Positions 54,224 to 64,000 of a stretch of 64,000 bases of DNA are shown in pieces; the stretch's first letter is position 1; every line of letters starts with the position of its first letter. Made by a program: the position numbers and the translations under genes. The notes below the pieces were generated by a model. The model saw nothing but the letters and a program-made list of their open reading frames with translations, searched no databases and was not told the origin of the DNA. This DNA comes from an uncultured Collinsella sp. (GTDB taxonomy: Bacteria; Actinomycetota; Coriobacteriia; Coriobacteriales; Coriobacteriaceae), in contig CAJLTA010000002.1 in the NCBI GenBank assembly GCA_905209455.1, positions 67,865 through 131,864 on the forward strand. Direction: 5' to 3'.

Positions 54224-54257
54224 ACCACCACAAAGGTGCCAGGTTGCTTTGCACCAA
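54224..54257. repeat. Partial copy of the ACCACCACAAAGG hairpin
   Basis: The 17 bases ACCACCACAAAGGTGCC are identical to 22228-22244, but the right half differs: AGGTTG, then CTTTGCACC, giving a GGTGC/GCACC stem and replacing the GGGGACAG core. Confidence 0.6.
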
Positions 54258-54265
54258 CAAACGAA

Positions 54266-54304
54266 GCGGGGCACCCGATCGCATCGACCGGGTGCCCCGC
54301 TTTT
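54266..54304 (+). terminator. Terminator after the bactofilin-like gene
   Basis: GCGGGGCACCCG and CGGGTGCCCCGC around 11 bases, then TTTTC. Confidence 0.85.
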
Positions 54305-54408
54305 CTTGGAGGGTTCTCTAGTAACTTTTTCAAAACCAATGATCATCAGGTCGGTAGGCCTGCACGTCACCCGCTACGGAGGCAGTACGCCACTGAGCAG
54401 GAGGGCAA

Positions 54409-56052
54409 TTATTTTTCACGGCGACCTCCTCCTCGCTTGATGACGAGCGCGACAACAATAGCCGCCACTCCGATGGCAGCCAAGCCCATCACCAGCACCA
54501 ACGTTCTATCTCCCGTCGAGGGCATAAAGCCTCGACTCGCTTCTTTGCTTGGGGTGTTGAGCACCGACAACTCAATCGAACCCATCCCAGCATCGGCAGT
54601 ATCAACCCGCAGAGGGCTTTCGGCCGATACGGTCACCTTGGGCTTCGCGGCCGCCACCTGTTTAGCGTCCAGGCCCTCGGCCGTAACCGTCACCGTACGT
54701 TTGCCCTCAAAGGCGGTGTAGCCCTTGGGTGCCGCGATTTCCTCGACGGTGTAGACGTCCGCGTCCACACCGTTCAATTCCACATGGCCATCTGCGCCGG
54801 TGGTGACGTAGGCGTCGGCATCCGTCGACCACGAGCCGTCAGTCGTTAGGATGCGACCGCGGTCGTCGATGATGCGCAGTTTGGCGCCCGCGAGCGGCTT
54901 ATCGTCCGAGCTTGAGCGCTTGATCAGACTGAGTCCCCAGGTGTAGGCGCACGCGTCATCGCTCGGCGTGCGGGTGAATCCGGCGTCGCCGGACTGATCG
55001 GCGAGGGGAGAGCGCGGGTAACGCAGGTAGACCTCGTTGGGGTTGCCCTTGGTAGCTCCTTGATTGCAGTTGGCCCCCAACGGCGCATTGTAGACAGCGA
55101 CCACGCGGGCGCCCGCGATGAAGGCGTCGGCCCCGCCGAGCGCGGCGACCAGGTCGCCGGTGCGCACGGTGAAGGCATTGCCCTCGATCGAGACCTTGCA
55201 CTGTGAAGTAATGTCTGTCCACCCTTTAGCCGGCGTCGAGCTGGCGTTGCCGCCCTCACATGCGACGGCGTCGAAGCCGCCGTCCGCGCCCGCCGCCACG
55301 TACACGCGCATGCTCGCGGCGACCTTGGAGAGGTCGAGTCCCACGCCCATGGCGTCGACGAACTGCACCGTATAGGTGTCGTAGGCAGCAAGGCCCGCCG
55401 GGACCGTGGCAGAGAGGCGCCAGTACAGGTCGTCGGCGACCGTGGCGTCGGCGGCCTTCTGCCAGGCGGCGATGCTGTCCTCCAGCACGTGCTTGGACAC
55501 CTTGGGCGTCGCCGCCTTGGGCTTGACGGTGACGGCGCTGCCGCCCACCAGGGCCATGATCGGCGCGGTGCCGGCCTCGCCCTGGGCGATGGCGTCGTCG
55601 TCGGCAACGATGAGCCAGTAGCCACAGGGCAGCTCGGCCGTCGTGCCCGCGTTAAGGGCCACAGAAGTTGCGTCGGCATTGCAAATCGCACGGGCGAGCT
55701 TTGCCGTCAGTGCGGTCGTCATATGCCCGTCGGCATTCATCCATTCAGCAGCCTCTTGCGCCGTCGATGCCGAGCTATCGAGCCCCGCATCATGAAGCAC
55801 CGGAAGAACGGCTTGACGAACCACGCCATTCGCCCACGTTACGTCAGTTGCAATTTTCTGGCCAGCATCGTCATCGTCGACAACGGTCGCCGAAAAGAGT
55901 TGGTACGCGTCGTAACGCGTCGCGACTGTACCGTCCACCGTAATGGCTCCGGTATCGGCAGCACGGGCCGCCCCAGGAGCAATCGCGAAAGACAGAATAG
56001 CGACCATGATTATCGTCACGACAGCCAACAAGCTGCGGCTAAGCCTACTCAT
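54409..56052 (-). CDS. Sortase-anchored pilin/surface protein with Cna-B (SpaA) domains
   Basis: A 547-residue surface protein. Signal peptide at residues about 1-32 (LLAVVTIIMVAILSFAIAPGAARA). The middle resembles a pilin backbone (YDAYQLFSATVV at the N-terminal domain), and the C-terminal Cna-B/SpaA domain has GAKLRIIDDRGRILTTDG and the isopeptide E-box YTVEEIAAPKGYTAF. The sorting signal is FMPSTGD, a variant of LPXTG, followed by a membrane helix and the tail KRGGGRREK. It overlaps the end of the upstream large adhesin gene by 8 bases, so both form an operon. GAGGTGATC precedes ATG 56052. Start and anchor fit export and cell-wall attachment. Confidence 0.88.
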   Translation of the reverse strand: MSRLSRSLLAVVTIIMVAILSFAIAPGAARAADTGAITVDGTVATRYDAYQLFSATVVDDDDAGQKIATDVTWANGVVRQAVLPVLHDAGLDSSASTAQEAAEWMNADGHMTTALTAKLARAICNADATSVALNAGTTAELPCGYWLIVADDDAIAQGEAGTAPIMALVGGSAVTVKPKAATPKVSKHVLEDSIAAWQKAADATVADDLYWRLSATVPAGLAAYDTYTVQFVDAMGVGLDLSKVAASMRVYVAAGADGGFDAVACEGGNASSTPAKGWTDITSQCKVSIEGNAFTVRTGDLVAALGGADAFIAGARVVAVYNAPLGANCNQGATKGNPNEVYLRYPRSPLADQSGDAGFTRTPSDDACAYTWGLSLIKRSSSDDKPLAGAKLRIIDDRGRILTTDGSWSTDADAYVTTGADGHVELNGVDADVYTVEEIAAPKGYTAFEGKRTVTVTAEGLDAKQVAAAKPKVTVSAESPLRVDTADAGMGSIELSVLNTPSKEASRGFMPSTGDRTLVLVMGLAAIGVAAIVVALVIKRGGGRREK

Positions 56053-59000
56053 GGCGATCACCTCGATCCAGATCGCGATGGCGACGAGCATGCATCCACG
56101 TCGCGGCGAAGCACAGCAACGAAGCGCCAGCAAGATATGTCATAGTCAAGCCAGCCCCGCCCGCCTCAGGAAGCGTGGTCGAGTACTTGTTGGTAAAGGT
56201 CGGTGGGGTCGTGGTAAAGGTCGGCGGGGTCATGGGGTCGGCGGGGGCGTAAGTGACCTTGGTATCGAGCTGCTTCTTACCGTTAGTCACCTCAACTTTG
56301 ACGTTGTACACAGCCCCATCGTAGGTGATGTGGTCCTTGACGCCATTCACAGCGTCCTTGGGAACGACCTCGGAGATGGTGTAAGTGTAGGTACCGGCTT
56401 TGTTGCACTCAACGCTAAAGGAAATGCTACCGTCGGCACCGTTCGTTACAGTCTTGAGCACCCTACCCTTGTCATCCTTAAGTTCAAACGAGAACTGCCC
56501 CGCCTTGAATGTTCCACCTTCGAGCACCTTCTGCGCCTTGATATCCACAGAGCCCATTAGGCGATTGTCGTAGATCCAGATCTCGTCCTTTTTGTCATCG
56601 CCGATGATTTCGGAGTCTTTGACGATGCTCTTCGCTTTATTGAGCTCAGTTTGATACTTCTCATCGTCAGCATTGCCCTTAAGCATGATCCACGTGGGCG
56701 CCGCCGCGTCATAGCCGTCAGGCGCTTTCGTCTCCACGAGCTGGTAGAGCACGCAATTTACCATCGCCTTGTCTTCTGCGCCAAACGAGATTTTGCCGTT
56801 GGCGTCGGTGGGGGCGGTTTCAAACTCAGTCCTTGCATTCTCGATACCCACCGTTGCAACCTGGTCCATATTCACGCTGTAGAGCGTAAACCTCGCATGC
56901 TCGAGCGTCGCACCGACCTGCTGGGCGTCGTACTTGGTCATCGTGATGCCGTAGCCGTTGCCACCTGCGCTGGCGGACGCATTTTGAATCTTCCATTTTT
57001 GCTCGTCGATCGCCGAGCCCTCCGTCACCCCCGTAAGCTCGGCGGTGTTGGAAAGGGACACCTCTTCGCCGGGGTTTCCGGTCGGGATAACCTCGTACTC
57101 GACCTTGAGGTATTTCTTGTCGGGCACATTAAGCGTCAACTTCGTGCGTACGCCAGTTTTGTCTGAGACCTGCTCTCTCTTCGACGAATAGTCCTTCTGA
57201 GACAGCGCAACCCAGCCACCGTTCACGCGCTCATAGACCTTAAGCGTCGACGGCACCAGCGTGCACTTGGCATCCATGGTATCGACGAGCTCAAGGAAGT
57301 CGGTGCCATTTTTAAGGGCAACGGCAGACTCGTTAACAAAAATGGTGTATTTGATGCAGTTGCTATTGGCAACCTGCTCGCCAGACTTTTTGATGACGTT
57401 GTTCTTAATGGTGACGTCACCTTTACCGGAATCGAACTTTTTAACTCCTGACCCCGCGCTGGCCTTGTTGGTGAACTTCACCTCGTTTGTGGAGGTATCG
57501 AGCTCACCGCGCTTGACCGCCGTCTTGTACGTGAGCTTTGCGTAGCCGGCATAGTCGCCGAGATCTGTCGTAGGGATGGAGAAGGTGACCGTGTTGCCGT
57601 TGCTGCTAACGTTGTCGGCGGCGAGCTTCTGATCCGTAACGACCTCCTTGGCCTCGCCTCCGCGCCCAAGCCCCGCATGTAGATCGTAGGGGTTCTGCAC
57701 GATCGTGTACTTTGCGGAACCCGCGACATAGCTCATCCCGTCCGGAATGGTATCGATGATGTTCAGCGGCACGCGGCCGAGCTTTCCAGCTCCATAACAA
57801 TCTCCTGCCGCGGTCTTCTGGCGATTCGCGTACACCGTCCAGTCGACGACCCAGGCTCCCTTCTCGTTCGAGCCGTCAACGGCACTCCAGTCGAAGTCCT
57901 CGTTCCAAGTTACCTTCGCCTCAGCTTTCGGCTTCTCGACCGCGGGCGTCGTTTCCTTGTTGACGACATACATTGGGCTATCGGTGTAGTACGGCCAACC
58001 ACCATTCTGCCCCGGCACCGTAACAGATGCGAAGTTCGAGTACCAGCCCGGCAGCGCATCAGAAGTGGTGGTGTACGTGATGTCGGCGTAATCCTCGTTC
58101 GCGAGAGCCGCCTTCACCTTGTCGTTAATGTTTATGTCGAGGTTGAAGTTTCTTTTGTGCCCATCCTTCTGTACGACGTTATTTCCATCTTTCAACTCAT
58201 TTGTCGTCAGCTTCCAGTCGTCGCCTCGAACTAGCTCAGTTTTGCCAATCTTGATCTTTATTGAGTTGACATCAACACCGATATCTTGTTTCCACGCCGA
58301 TTGAAACGTATCCTTCACCGTCACCTTATCAAGGTTGGCCGCATTGACAATAGCTTTCAGCGCCACGCGCGTCTTCCACTTCGCCTCGCCAGTTGTTGCA
58401 GCGTTCTCTCGACCCACGAGTTCCTTGGTGATCGGTGTGTCCACCAACTGCGGCGTAAACTCACCTTTACCAGTGCCGGAAACGGAACCATCGTGCTCGA
58501 TCGTTGCGCTGTTGCGCACGGTGTCGTACGAACCCGTTTCATTCATCTTGGTGTGATAAACAATGCGATAGGTGATGTACTTATCCTCAAGGTTGTCCGA
58601 GAACTTGTAGGTAAAGGATTTCTTAGACTGATCGAGCTCACCGGTGGCAAGAACAGTCGACCCAGAGCTGCCTTTATAAACCGTATAGTTCCCCGCATAC
58701 GTCTGCTTATCGTCCAGCGTGTCGGTGAACACATAACCGCTCATGTCGGCCTTGAGCTCGCCTTGGTTGAGTGTGACCGTCCACGTGATGTCGGACGGCG
58801 TACTATTGCGGTCGCTAGACTTGCCAATCATGTCGTAACGAAAGGGGCTGGGGGCAAACGTAACCGTGCCGTTCTGGCGATCGTTGGTACCGCCCCACCC
58901 CCACGACGCCGTGTTCTTGGATGCTTCCTGCTTGTCGATAAATTCACCGTTGCTCGCAGAAACGCCGCTTTTCAGCACCGTTTCATACGTAATCTTATGG

Positions 59001-59814
59001 TCTCCCTGGGAAAGGTTGCCCAAGCTGTCGAGGAGCGCGGTCTGGCCGTCGATCTTCGGCTGTGGATTGAGCTTCTCTCCGTCGAGCATAAAGCTGTCGT
59101 TCACAAATTCAAAGTTCTCGCCCAGCGTATCGGTTAACTTGACGTTCGTGGCATATGACTCGACGGTGAGTTTAACGGTCCAGGTAACCTTGGCCACGCC
59201 GTCTGCTCCCTGGGAGAAGGTCCCCGACTTCCCTCCCGTTACTTTGCCGTCCTTGGTAGGAATCTCGACCGCTCCCGCACCAGGGAACACGACAGATGCG
59301 TTGCCACCAGAACCGATACCCTTGTTTTTAAGCTGGAACGAGAAGTTTGCCGTAACATAAATGTTCGCAGGGTTTTTTCGAGCCATGCCTTGTCGAACGT
59401 AAAGAAGGCCTTGTTGTCTTCGATCTTCCATGTACCGGCTTTTACAGCGTCAGCACCAGGCCCATCCATAAAATCGCCGCCATCATTGTTGCCGACGTCA
59501 ATGGTGTCAGGGAATTTGTAAACTGCAACATTGTTCCCAGATGCAGGCGCCTCACCAGTCTTGAATTTTGCCGAGAAAGCCCCGTAAAGGGTTGATACAG
59601 AGGTCACGGCACCTTCTAGCTTCTGAGTGCGATTCTCATCGGCATACAGCCCAACCGTAACGTCCGCCGTCTTCTCATCAATCACAATCGGCGTCGGCGT
59701 CGTCGCATCCTCGGCGCGCACGGGGGCTGCGCCGTGAAAAACTGCAGCGGTAAGGCTAATCAAAATGAAGACCAGGGCCGCCATACCCAGCGACCGCGAG
59801 CGGTGTGCGTTCAT
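56045..59814 (-). pseudogene. Large pilin/adhesin gene interrupted by a one-base frameshift in a poly-A tract
   Basis: Reading from ATG 59814 (AAGGGACAACT upstream) gives a signal peptide (MAALVFILISLTAAVFHGAA) and about 145 residues up to FFTFDKAWLE; from there the frame leads to an early stop at 59239. The next frame continues without interruption as NPANIYVTANFSFQLKNKG for about 1115 residues to 56045. Adding one A to the run of six A at 59373-59378 joins the two parts into one protein of about 1255 residues. Domains: repeated Ig-like adhesin units, for example FVNDSFMLDGEKLN and YVFTDTLDDKQTYAG; a SpaA domain near TMTKYDAQQVGATLEHARF; a Spy0128/FctA-like pilin domain LEGGTFKAGQFSFELKDDKG; sorting signal LPEAG, membrane helix and basic tail. 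It is less GC-rich than its neighbours. The break may be phase variation, true decay or a sequencing error. Confidence 0.8.
59373..59378 (-). other. A6 homopolymer at the adhesin frameshift
   Basis: Six A on the coding strand within CTCGAAAAAACCCTGCG. Seven would restore the full-length frame (GAA AAA AAC CCT). Confidence 0.8.
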
Positions 59815-60143
59815 AGTTGTCCCTTAATTCCTACAACACGGTGTGGAATACGGCGAATCGTCGGATCGAACACAAGCCCCAACATCTACGAGAACCTACC
59901 TAGCGCATTGCAAGAACCCATTGGGGGCAACTTCTAAGACGGTTCGTCTATGCCACATGCATAAAATACAATATAGATACCAGTCATGTAAACCGCAGGT
60001 AAAGAGGTATTTTAATTTAATACCAGTTGATATTTAACTGTTAACGGTTTTGTATCAAAGCGGTTATATCCTGTGGAATTATGTATATGTTTAAACAACT
60101 TAACTTTGATCGGCAAGCCGACGGGGGGTAACCGCCCCCGCTG
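59815..60143. other. AT-rich upstream region of the pilin operon
   Basis: About 330 bases, markedly AT-rich in its right two thirds, with a GGTAT/ATACC hairpin near 60010 and a GGGGG/CCCCC stem near 60123. On the minus strand TTTACA, 16-17 bases, TGTATT near 59990-59963 is a candidate promoter for the pilin genes. No gene seen. Confidence 0.5.
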
Positions 60144-60173
60144 TGGTGCAGACGAACCTGTCCCCCTTGCACA
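60144..60173. repeat. GGGGACAG-core hairpin near typA terminator
   Basis: Minus strand TGTGCA, AG, GGGGACAG, GTTCGTC, TGCACCA. Closely matches unit 1 at 28036-28064 except in the loop. Confidence 0.65.
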
Positions 60174-60212
60174 AGAAAGGGCGCCGACCATTGCGGTCGA
60201 CGCCCTTTCTTG
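60172..60212 (-). terminator. Terminator of typA (usable in both directions)
   Basis: CAAGAAAGGGCG-CCGACC pairs with GGTCGA-CGCCCTTTCTTG around five bases. Confidence 0.8.
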
Positions 60213-60235
60213 TTAGACGCTATAAAGCCCAGCGC

Positions 60236-62074
<1,839 letters not shown>

Positions 62075-62191
62075 GTAGTTCCCCTATCTTCTATCCATAT
62101 ACAAACGGCACGCGTATGCGGCCCGCCCAGCGATACAACGCTCAGCGGGAATATTGAGCCTTTTACCGAAAACTCGTTTATTTTAGCGATT

Positions 62192-62641
62192 TTAGATGAG
62201 AGGGGTTTCCTCACCTGCAGGTTCAGGGTCGCTCCACATAAAACCATCGCCGGCGCCCATGCCCTCATACAGCACATATGCCGAAAAACCACTCTCGAGC
62301 GTGGTTTCGAAGAAGCTCACGAGCAGAGCATCGTGATAGCCGCCGTCAATCTCGACGCAGCCGGTGTAGCCGATGGCATAGCGGGCGATACGGCCCAGGC
62401 CCTCGTCCTTAAGACCCATCTTGTGCTCGGAAATAAAGTTGGTGGCCGCCTCCAGGCACGCCTCTTCGCCGTCCTCGTCGAGCGCCGCCAGATATCGGTT
62501 GGAAGCAGCGTCCTCAATCGCCACAACTACGCCCGGATTCTCGCCGGCGGCAAGGTCGTCCAAGAACGCACCAATCAGGTCACACACCATGGCGTCGAGC
62601 TCGGCGGAGACGTTACCGGCGTCCTGCATATCCTGTGCCAT
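62192..62641 (-). CDS. Hypothetical acidic protein
   Basis: 149 residues, very acidic, probably cytoplasmic, alpha/beta mix. I do not recognise the family. It starts with helical residues (AELDAMVCDLIGAFLDDLA), then alternating strands such as GVVVAIEDAASNRYLAAL and GYHDALLVSFFETTLESGF. AAGGTC precedes the ATG. It is the last of three co-oriented genes (DUF151 nuclease, small membrane protein, this one) separated by 0-30 bases. Confidence 0.75.
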   Translation of the reverse strand: MAQDMQDAGNVSAELDAMVCDLIGAFLDDLAAGENPGVVVAIEDAASNRYLAALDEDGEEACLEAATNFISEHKMGLKDEGLGRIARYAIGYTGCVEIDGGYHDALLVSFFETTLESGFSAYVLYEGMGAGDGFMWSDPEPAGEETPLI

Positions 62642-62671
62642 CTTTAGACCTTCCCATCGAGTCTGGCGTCA

Positions 62672-63061
62672 TTACAGTTCTTGTGCCTCGGCGGCGATCT
62701 TAGCGGCAGCGTCGCGGGTGCGCATCATATCCATCGCGCGCTTGTCGAGCACCTTGATTTGACTGGTCAGCATGACCGCATCGACCACACCCCAGATCAC
62801 GAGGCCCGTAGAGATCGAAAACCCAAGCGCACCAACTGTACCACGAAGGCGCGAGCAGATTGCCGCGACAAGGGCGGAGACGACAACCATCTTGATAAAC
62901 GAGCCGCGGCGTTCGCGAAGCGTGCGGGCCTGCGTCACATAGGCAATGCGAGCCGCCTCAGAAGCCTCCGAGCGCATCTGGGCCTCGCGCGCAATGGCCG
63001 CCGCCTCAGCCGACATACCGCCGGCCATCAGCGAACGCTCCGCAGCCTGGCCGCCCCACAT
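62672..63061 (-). CDS. Small membrane protein of unknown function
   Basis: 129 residues. An Ala/Arg/Glu-rich helical N-terminus (AAAIAREAQMRSEASEAARI), two hydrophobic segments (KMVVVSALVAAICS and VGALGFSISTGLVIWGVVDAVML) and a helical C-terminus. Start ATG 63061 directly follows the stop of the upstream gene (TAAATG), implying coupling; a later ATG 33 bases in is an alternative. Family not recognised. Confidence 0.65.
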   Translation of the reverse strand: MWGGQAAERSLMAGGMSAEAAAIAREAQMRSEASEAARIAYVTQARTLRERRGSFIKMVVVSALVAAICSRLRGTVGALGFSISTGLVIWGVVDAVMLTSQIKVLDKRAMDMMRTRDAAAKIAAEAQEL

Positions 63062-63562
63062 TTAGAAGTCATCGGGGGAGAGCGTATGGACGAACTCGTC
63101 GAACTTCTCGAACTCCCGCTCGTCGTCAACTTCCTCGGCATGGGCAGAAACGGTACCCAGGCGATTCATGATGTCGTCCTCCACAAACATGGGGGCATTG
63201 CTGCGCACGGCAAGGGCAATGGCATCACTGGGACGCGCATCGATCTTATGCTCGTTGCCATCGGCCAACACGACAACCGTCGCGTAAAACACGGGCGGCT
63301 CGGCGCGAACGATTTCGATGCGTTCGAGTTTGGCACCCAGGGCGCCAACAGTATCGAGCAACAGGTCATGGGTAATCGGGCGCTCGGCGCGGCCGCTATC
63401 GATGCCGCGGCTGATGGCAGCGGCTTCAAACGAACCAGTTTGAATGGAAAGGGAACGCAGTGGCGCGGGCGAGTCCGATTTGCTGCAGCGCTCGCGAAGC
63501 ACGATAAGCGATGGCACGGGACCGGCGGCCATGACGATGGTCTCTATGTCGACACGAACCAT
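63062..63562 (-). CDS. Bifunctional nuclease (DUF151) family protein
   Basis: 166 residues. The BFN domain fills residues about 20-135: SLIVLRERCSKS, ITHDLLLDTVGALGAKLERIEIV, FYATVVVLADGNEHKIDARPSDAIALAVRSNAPMFVEDDI. Family members bind or cut nucleic acid, and in actinobacteria and plants they have regulatory roles. The acidic end (EEVDDEREFEKFDEFVH) is not conserved. GGAGG lies before ATG 63562. Confidence 0.88.
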   Translation of the reverse strand: MVRVDIETIVMAAGPVPSLIVLRERCSKSDSPAPLRSLSIQTGSFEAAAISRGIDSGRAERPITHDLLLDTVGALGAKLERIEIVRAEPPVFYATVVVLADGNEHKIDARPSDAIALAVRSNAPMFVEDDIMNRLGTVSAHAEEVDDEREFEKFDEFVHTLSPDDF

Positions 63563-63676
63563 GGAACACCTCCGGTACGTAGCGGTTAACACGCGGCAGC
63601 TCCACCGCATTGAATAGCTATACTACCCAATCTTTCGCACAGCACACAAAACCAAAATGAGATTTATCGCAGACAA

Positions 63677-63707
63677 GAAAAAAGCCCCGAGGCAACGCCC
63701 CAGGGCT
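63677..63707 (-). terminator. Terminator of the tRNA-Ala/Ile transcript
   Basis: Minus strand AGCCCTGGGG, GCGTTGCC, TCGGGGCT-type stem followed by six T. Confidence 0.75.
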
Positions 63708-63721
63708 CTTCACAGTTTTGA

Positions 63722-63798
63722 TGGTGGACCTGACAAGATTCGAACTTGTGACCTCCCGGTTATCAGCCGGACGCTCTAACCAACTGAGCTACAGGTCC
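63722..63798 (-). tRNA. tRNA-Ile(GAT)
   Basis: 77 bases with encoded CCA; acceptor GGACCTG/CAGGTCC; anticodon loop CTGATAA gives GAT. Confidence 0.95.
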
Positions 63799-63802
63799 AT
63801 CA

Positions 63803-63878
63803 TGGTGGAGGTTAGGGGGATCGAACCCCTGACCTCAGGCTTGCAAAGCCCGCGCTCTCCCAGCTGAGCTAAACCCCC
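63803..63878 (-). tRNA. tRNA-Ala(TGC)
   Basis: 76 bases with encoded CCA; acceptor GGGGGTT/AACCTCC; anticodon loop TTTGCAA gives TGC. Four bases from the Ile tRNA. Confidence 0.95.
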
Positions 63879-63889
63879 ACGGAGACAGT

Positions 63890-63934
63890 AATAAACACCC
63901 CAGCGGCGACTCGGCTCTCGCTGGGGTGTTTATT
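63890..63934. terminator. Strong hairpin between tRNA-Ala and a second tRNA-Ile
   Basis: AATAAACACCCCAGCG and CGCTGGGGTGTTTATT are exact complements around 13 bases; both flanks are A/T-rich, so it can serve as a terminator in either direction. Confidence 0.75.
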
Positions 63935-63945
63935 GCGAAAGAAAG

Positions 63946-64000
63946 TGGTGGACCTGACAAGATTCGAACTTGTGACCTCCCGGTTATCAGCCGGACGCTC
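63946..64000 (-). tRNA. tRNA-Ile(GAT), second copy, 3' part only (cut by window edge)
   Basis: The 55 visible bases, including CCA, T arm and anticodon GAT, are identical to the corresponding part of the copy at 63722-63798. Confidence 0.9.

Noticed and set aside
59239..59814. Independent 191-residue secreted protein
   Set aside because: The last ~45 residues are low-complexity sequence read out of frame; the frame joins smoothly to the downstream adhesin frame after one added A, so it is the N-terminus of a broken gene.

Overview
The window is a GC-rich, tightly packed chromosomal segment from a Gram-positive anaerobe. It looks like the class Coriobacteriia, most likely Collinsella or a close relative. 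The evidence is indirect: a group-4 [NiFe]-hydrogenase-type membrane complex, a two-subunit flavin/iron-sulfur transhydrogenase, sortase with sortase-anchored pilins, actinobacterial-style codon use, and AGGAGG-type ribosome binding sites. No rRNA gene, CRISPR array, intact insertion sequence or prophage is visible. Genus assignment is inference; no search was possible.

Layout. 1-3.6 kb: the 5' part of a hydrogenase/complex-I-like operon on the minus strand, whose first gene fuses an antiporter-like (NuoL/HyfB) and a NuoH/HyfC-like subunit. 3.9-7.2 kb: an orphan double helix-turn-helix gene, an old-yellow-enzyme/2,4-dienoyl-CoA-reductase-type flavoprotein and initiator tRNA. 7.4-12.5 kb: cofactor genes (coaX, a degenerate BirA-like protein, a folP-folK fusion), a sirtuin and exonuclease III. 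12.6-15.9 kb: a three-gene ECF vitamin importer. 16-22.2 kb: glmU, prs, pth and an NfnAB-like pair. 22.3-26 kb: a polar amino-acid ABC importer plus a cytidylate-kinase-like gene. 26.2-28.6 kb: GatB/YqeY protein, an exported parvulin-type PPIase and a PTS EIIA. 28.7-32.4 kb: purF-purM-purN. 32.7-36 kb: membrane protein, MoaE-like protein, class-B-like sortase and purE. 36.4-41.2 kb: carA-carB. 41.4-47.8 kb: membrane protein, MsbA-like ABC exporter, Nudix hydrolase, purD and purA. 47.9-51.2 kb: rpsF-ssb-rpsR-rplI-dnaB. 51.7-52.1 kb: two serine tRNAs and a strange structured region. 52.3-54.2 kb: a TRIC-type channel and an exported bactofilin-like protein. 54.4-59.8 kb: two sortase-anchored pilin/adhesin genes, the larger broken by a frameshift in a run of six A. 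60.2-64 kb: typA, three small genes including a bifunctional-nuclease-family protein, and Ile/Ala/Ile tRNAs.

Functionally the window is dominated by nucleotide synthesis: prs makes PRPP; purF, purD, purN, purM, purE and purA cover much of the IMP/AMP route; carAB feeds pyrimidines and arginine. Energy genes (hydrogenase-like complex, NfnAB, OYE-type reductase) fit a fermenting anaerobe that balances H2, ferredoxin and NAD(P)H.

The most unusual signal lies between genes. Intergenic regions hold several families of hairpin elements in which a short core is conserved while the flanking stem differs from locus to locus yet stays self-complementary: (i) hairpins with a GGGGACAG core at about ten places; (ii) about 90-105 bp hairpins at 18.7, 36.1 and 36.4 kb with a shared inner motif; (iii) 15-bp inverted repeats around a 25-29-nt spacer at 6.9, 7.0 and 12.5 kb. 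Compensatory stem variation suggests selection on structure or an unrecognised small mobile/regulatory element.
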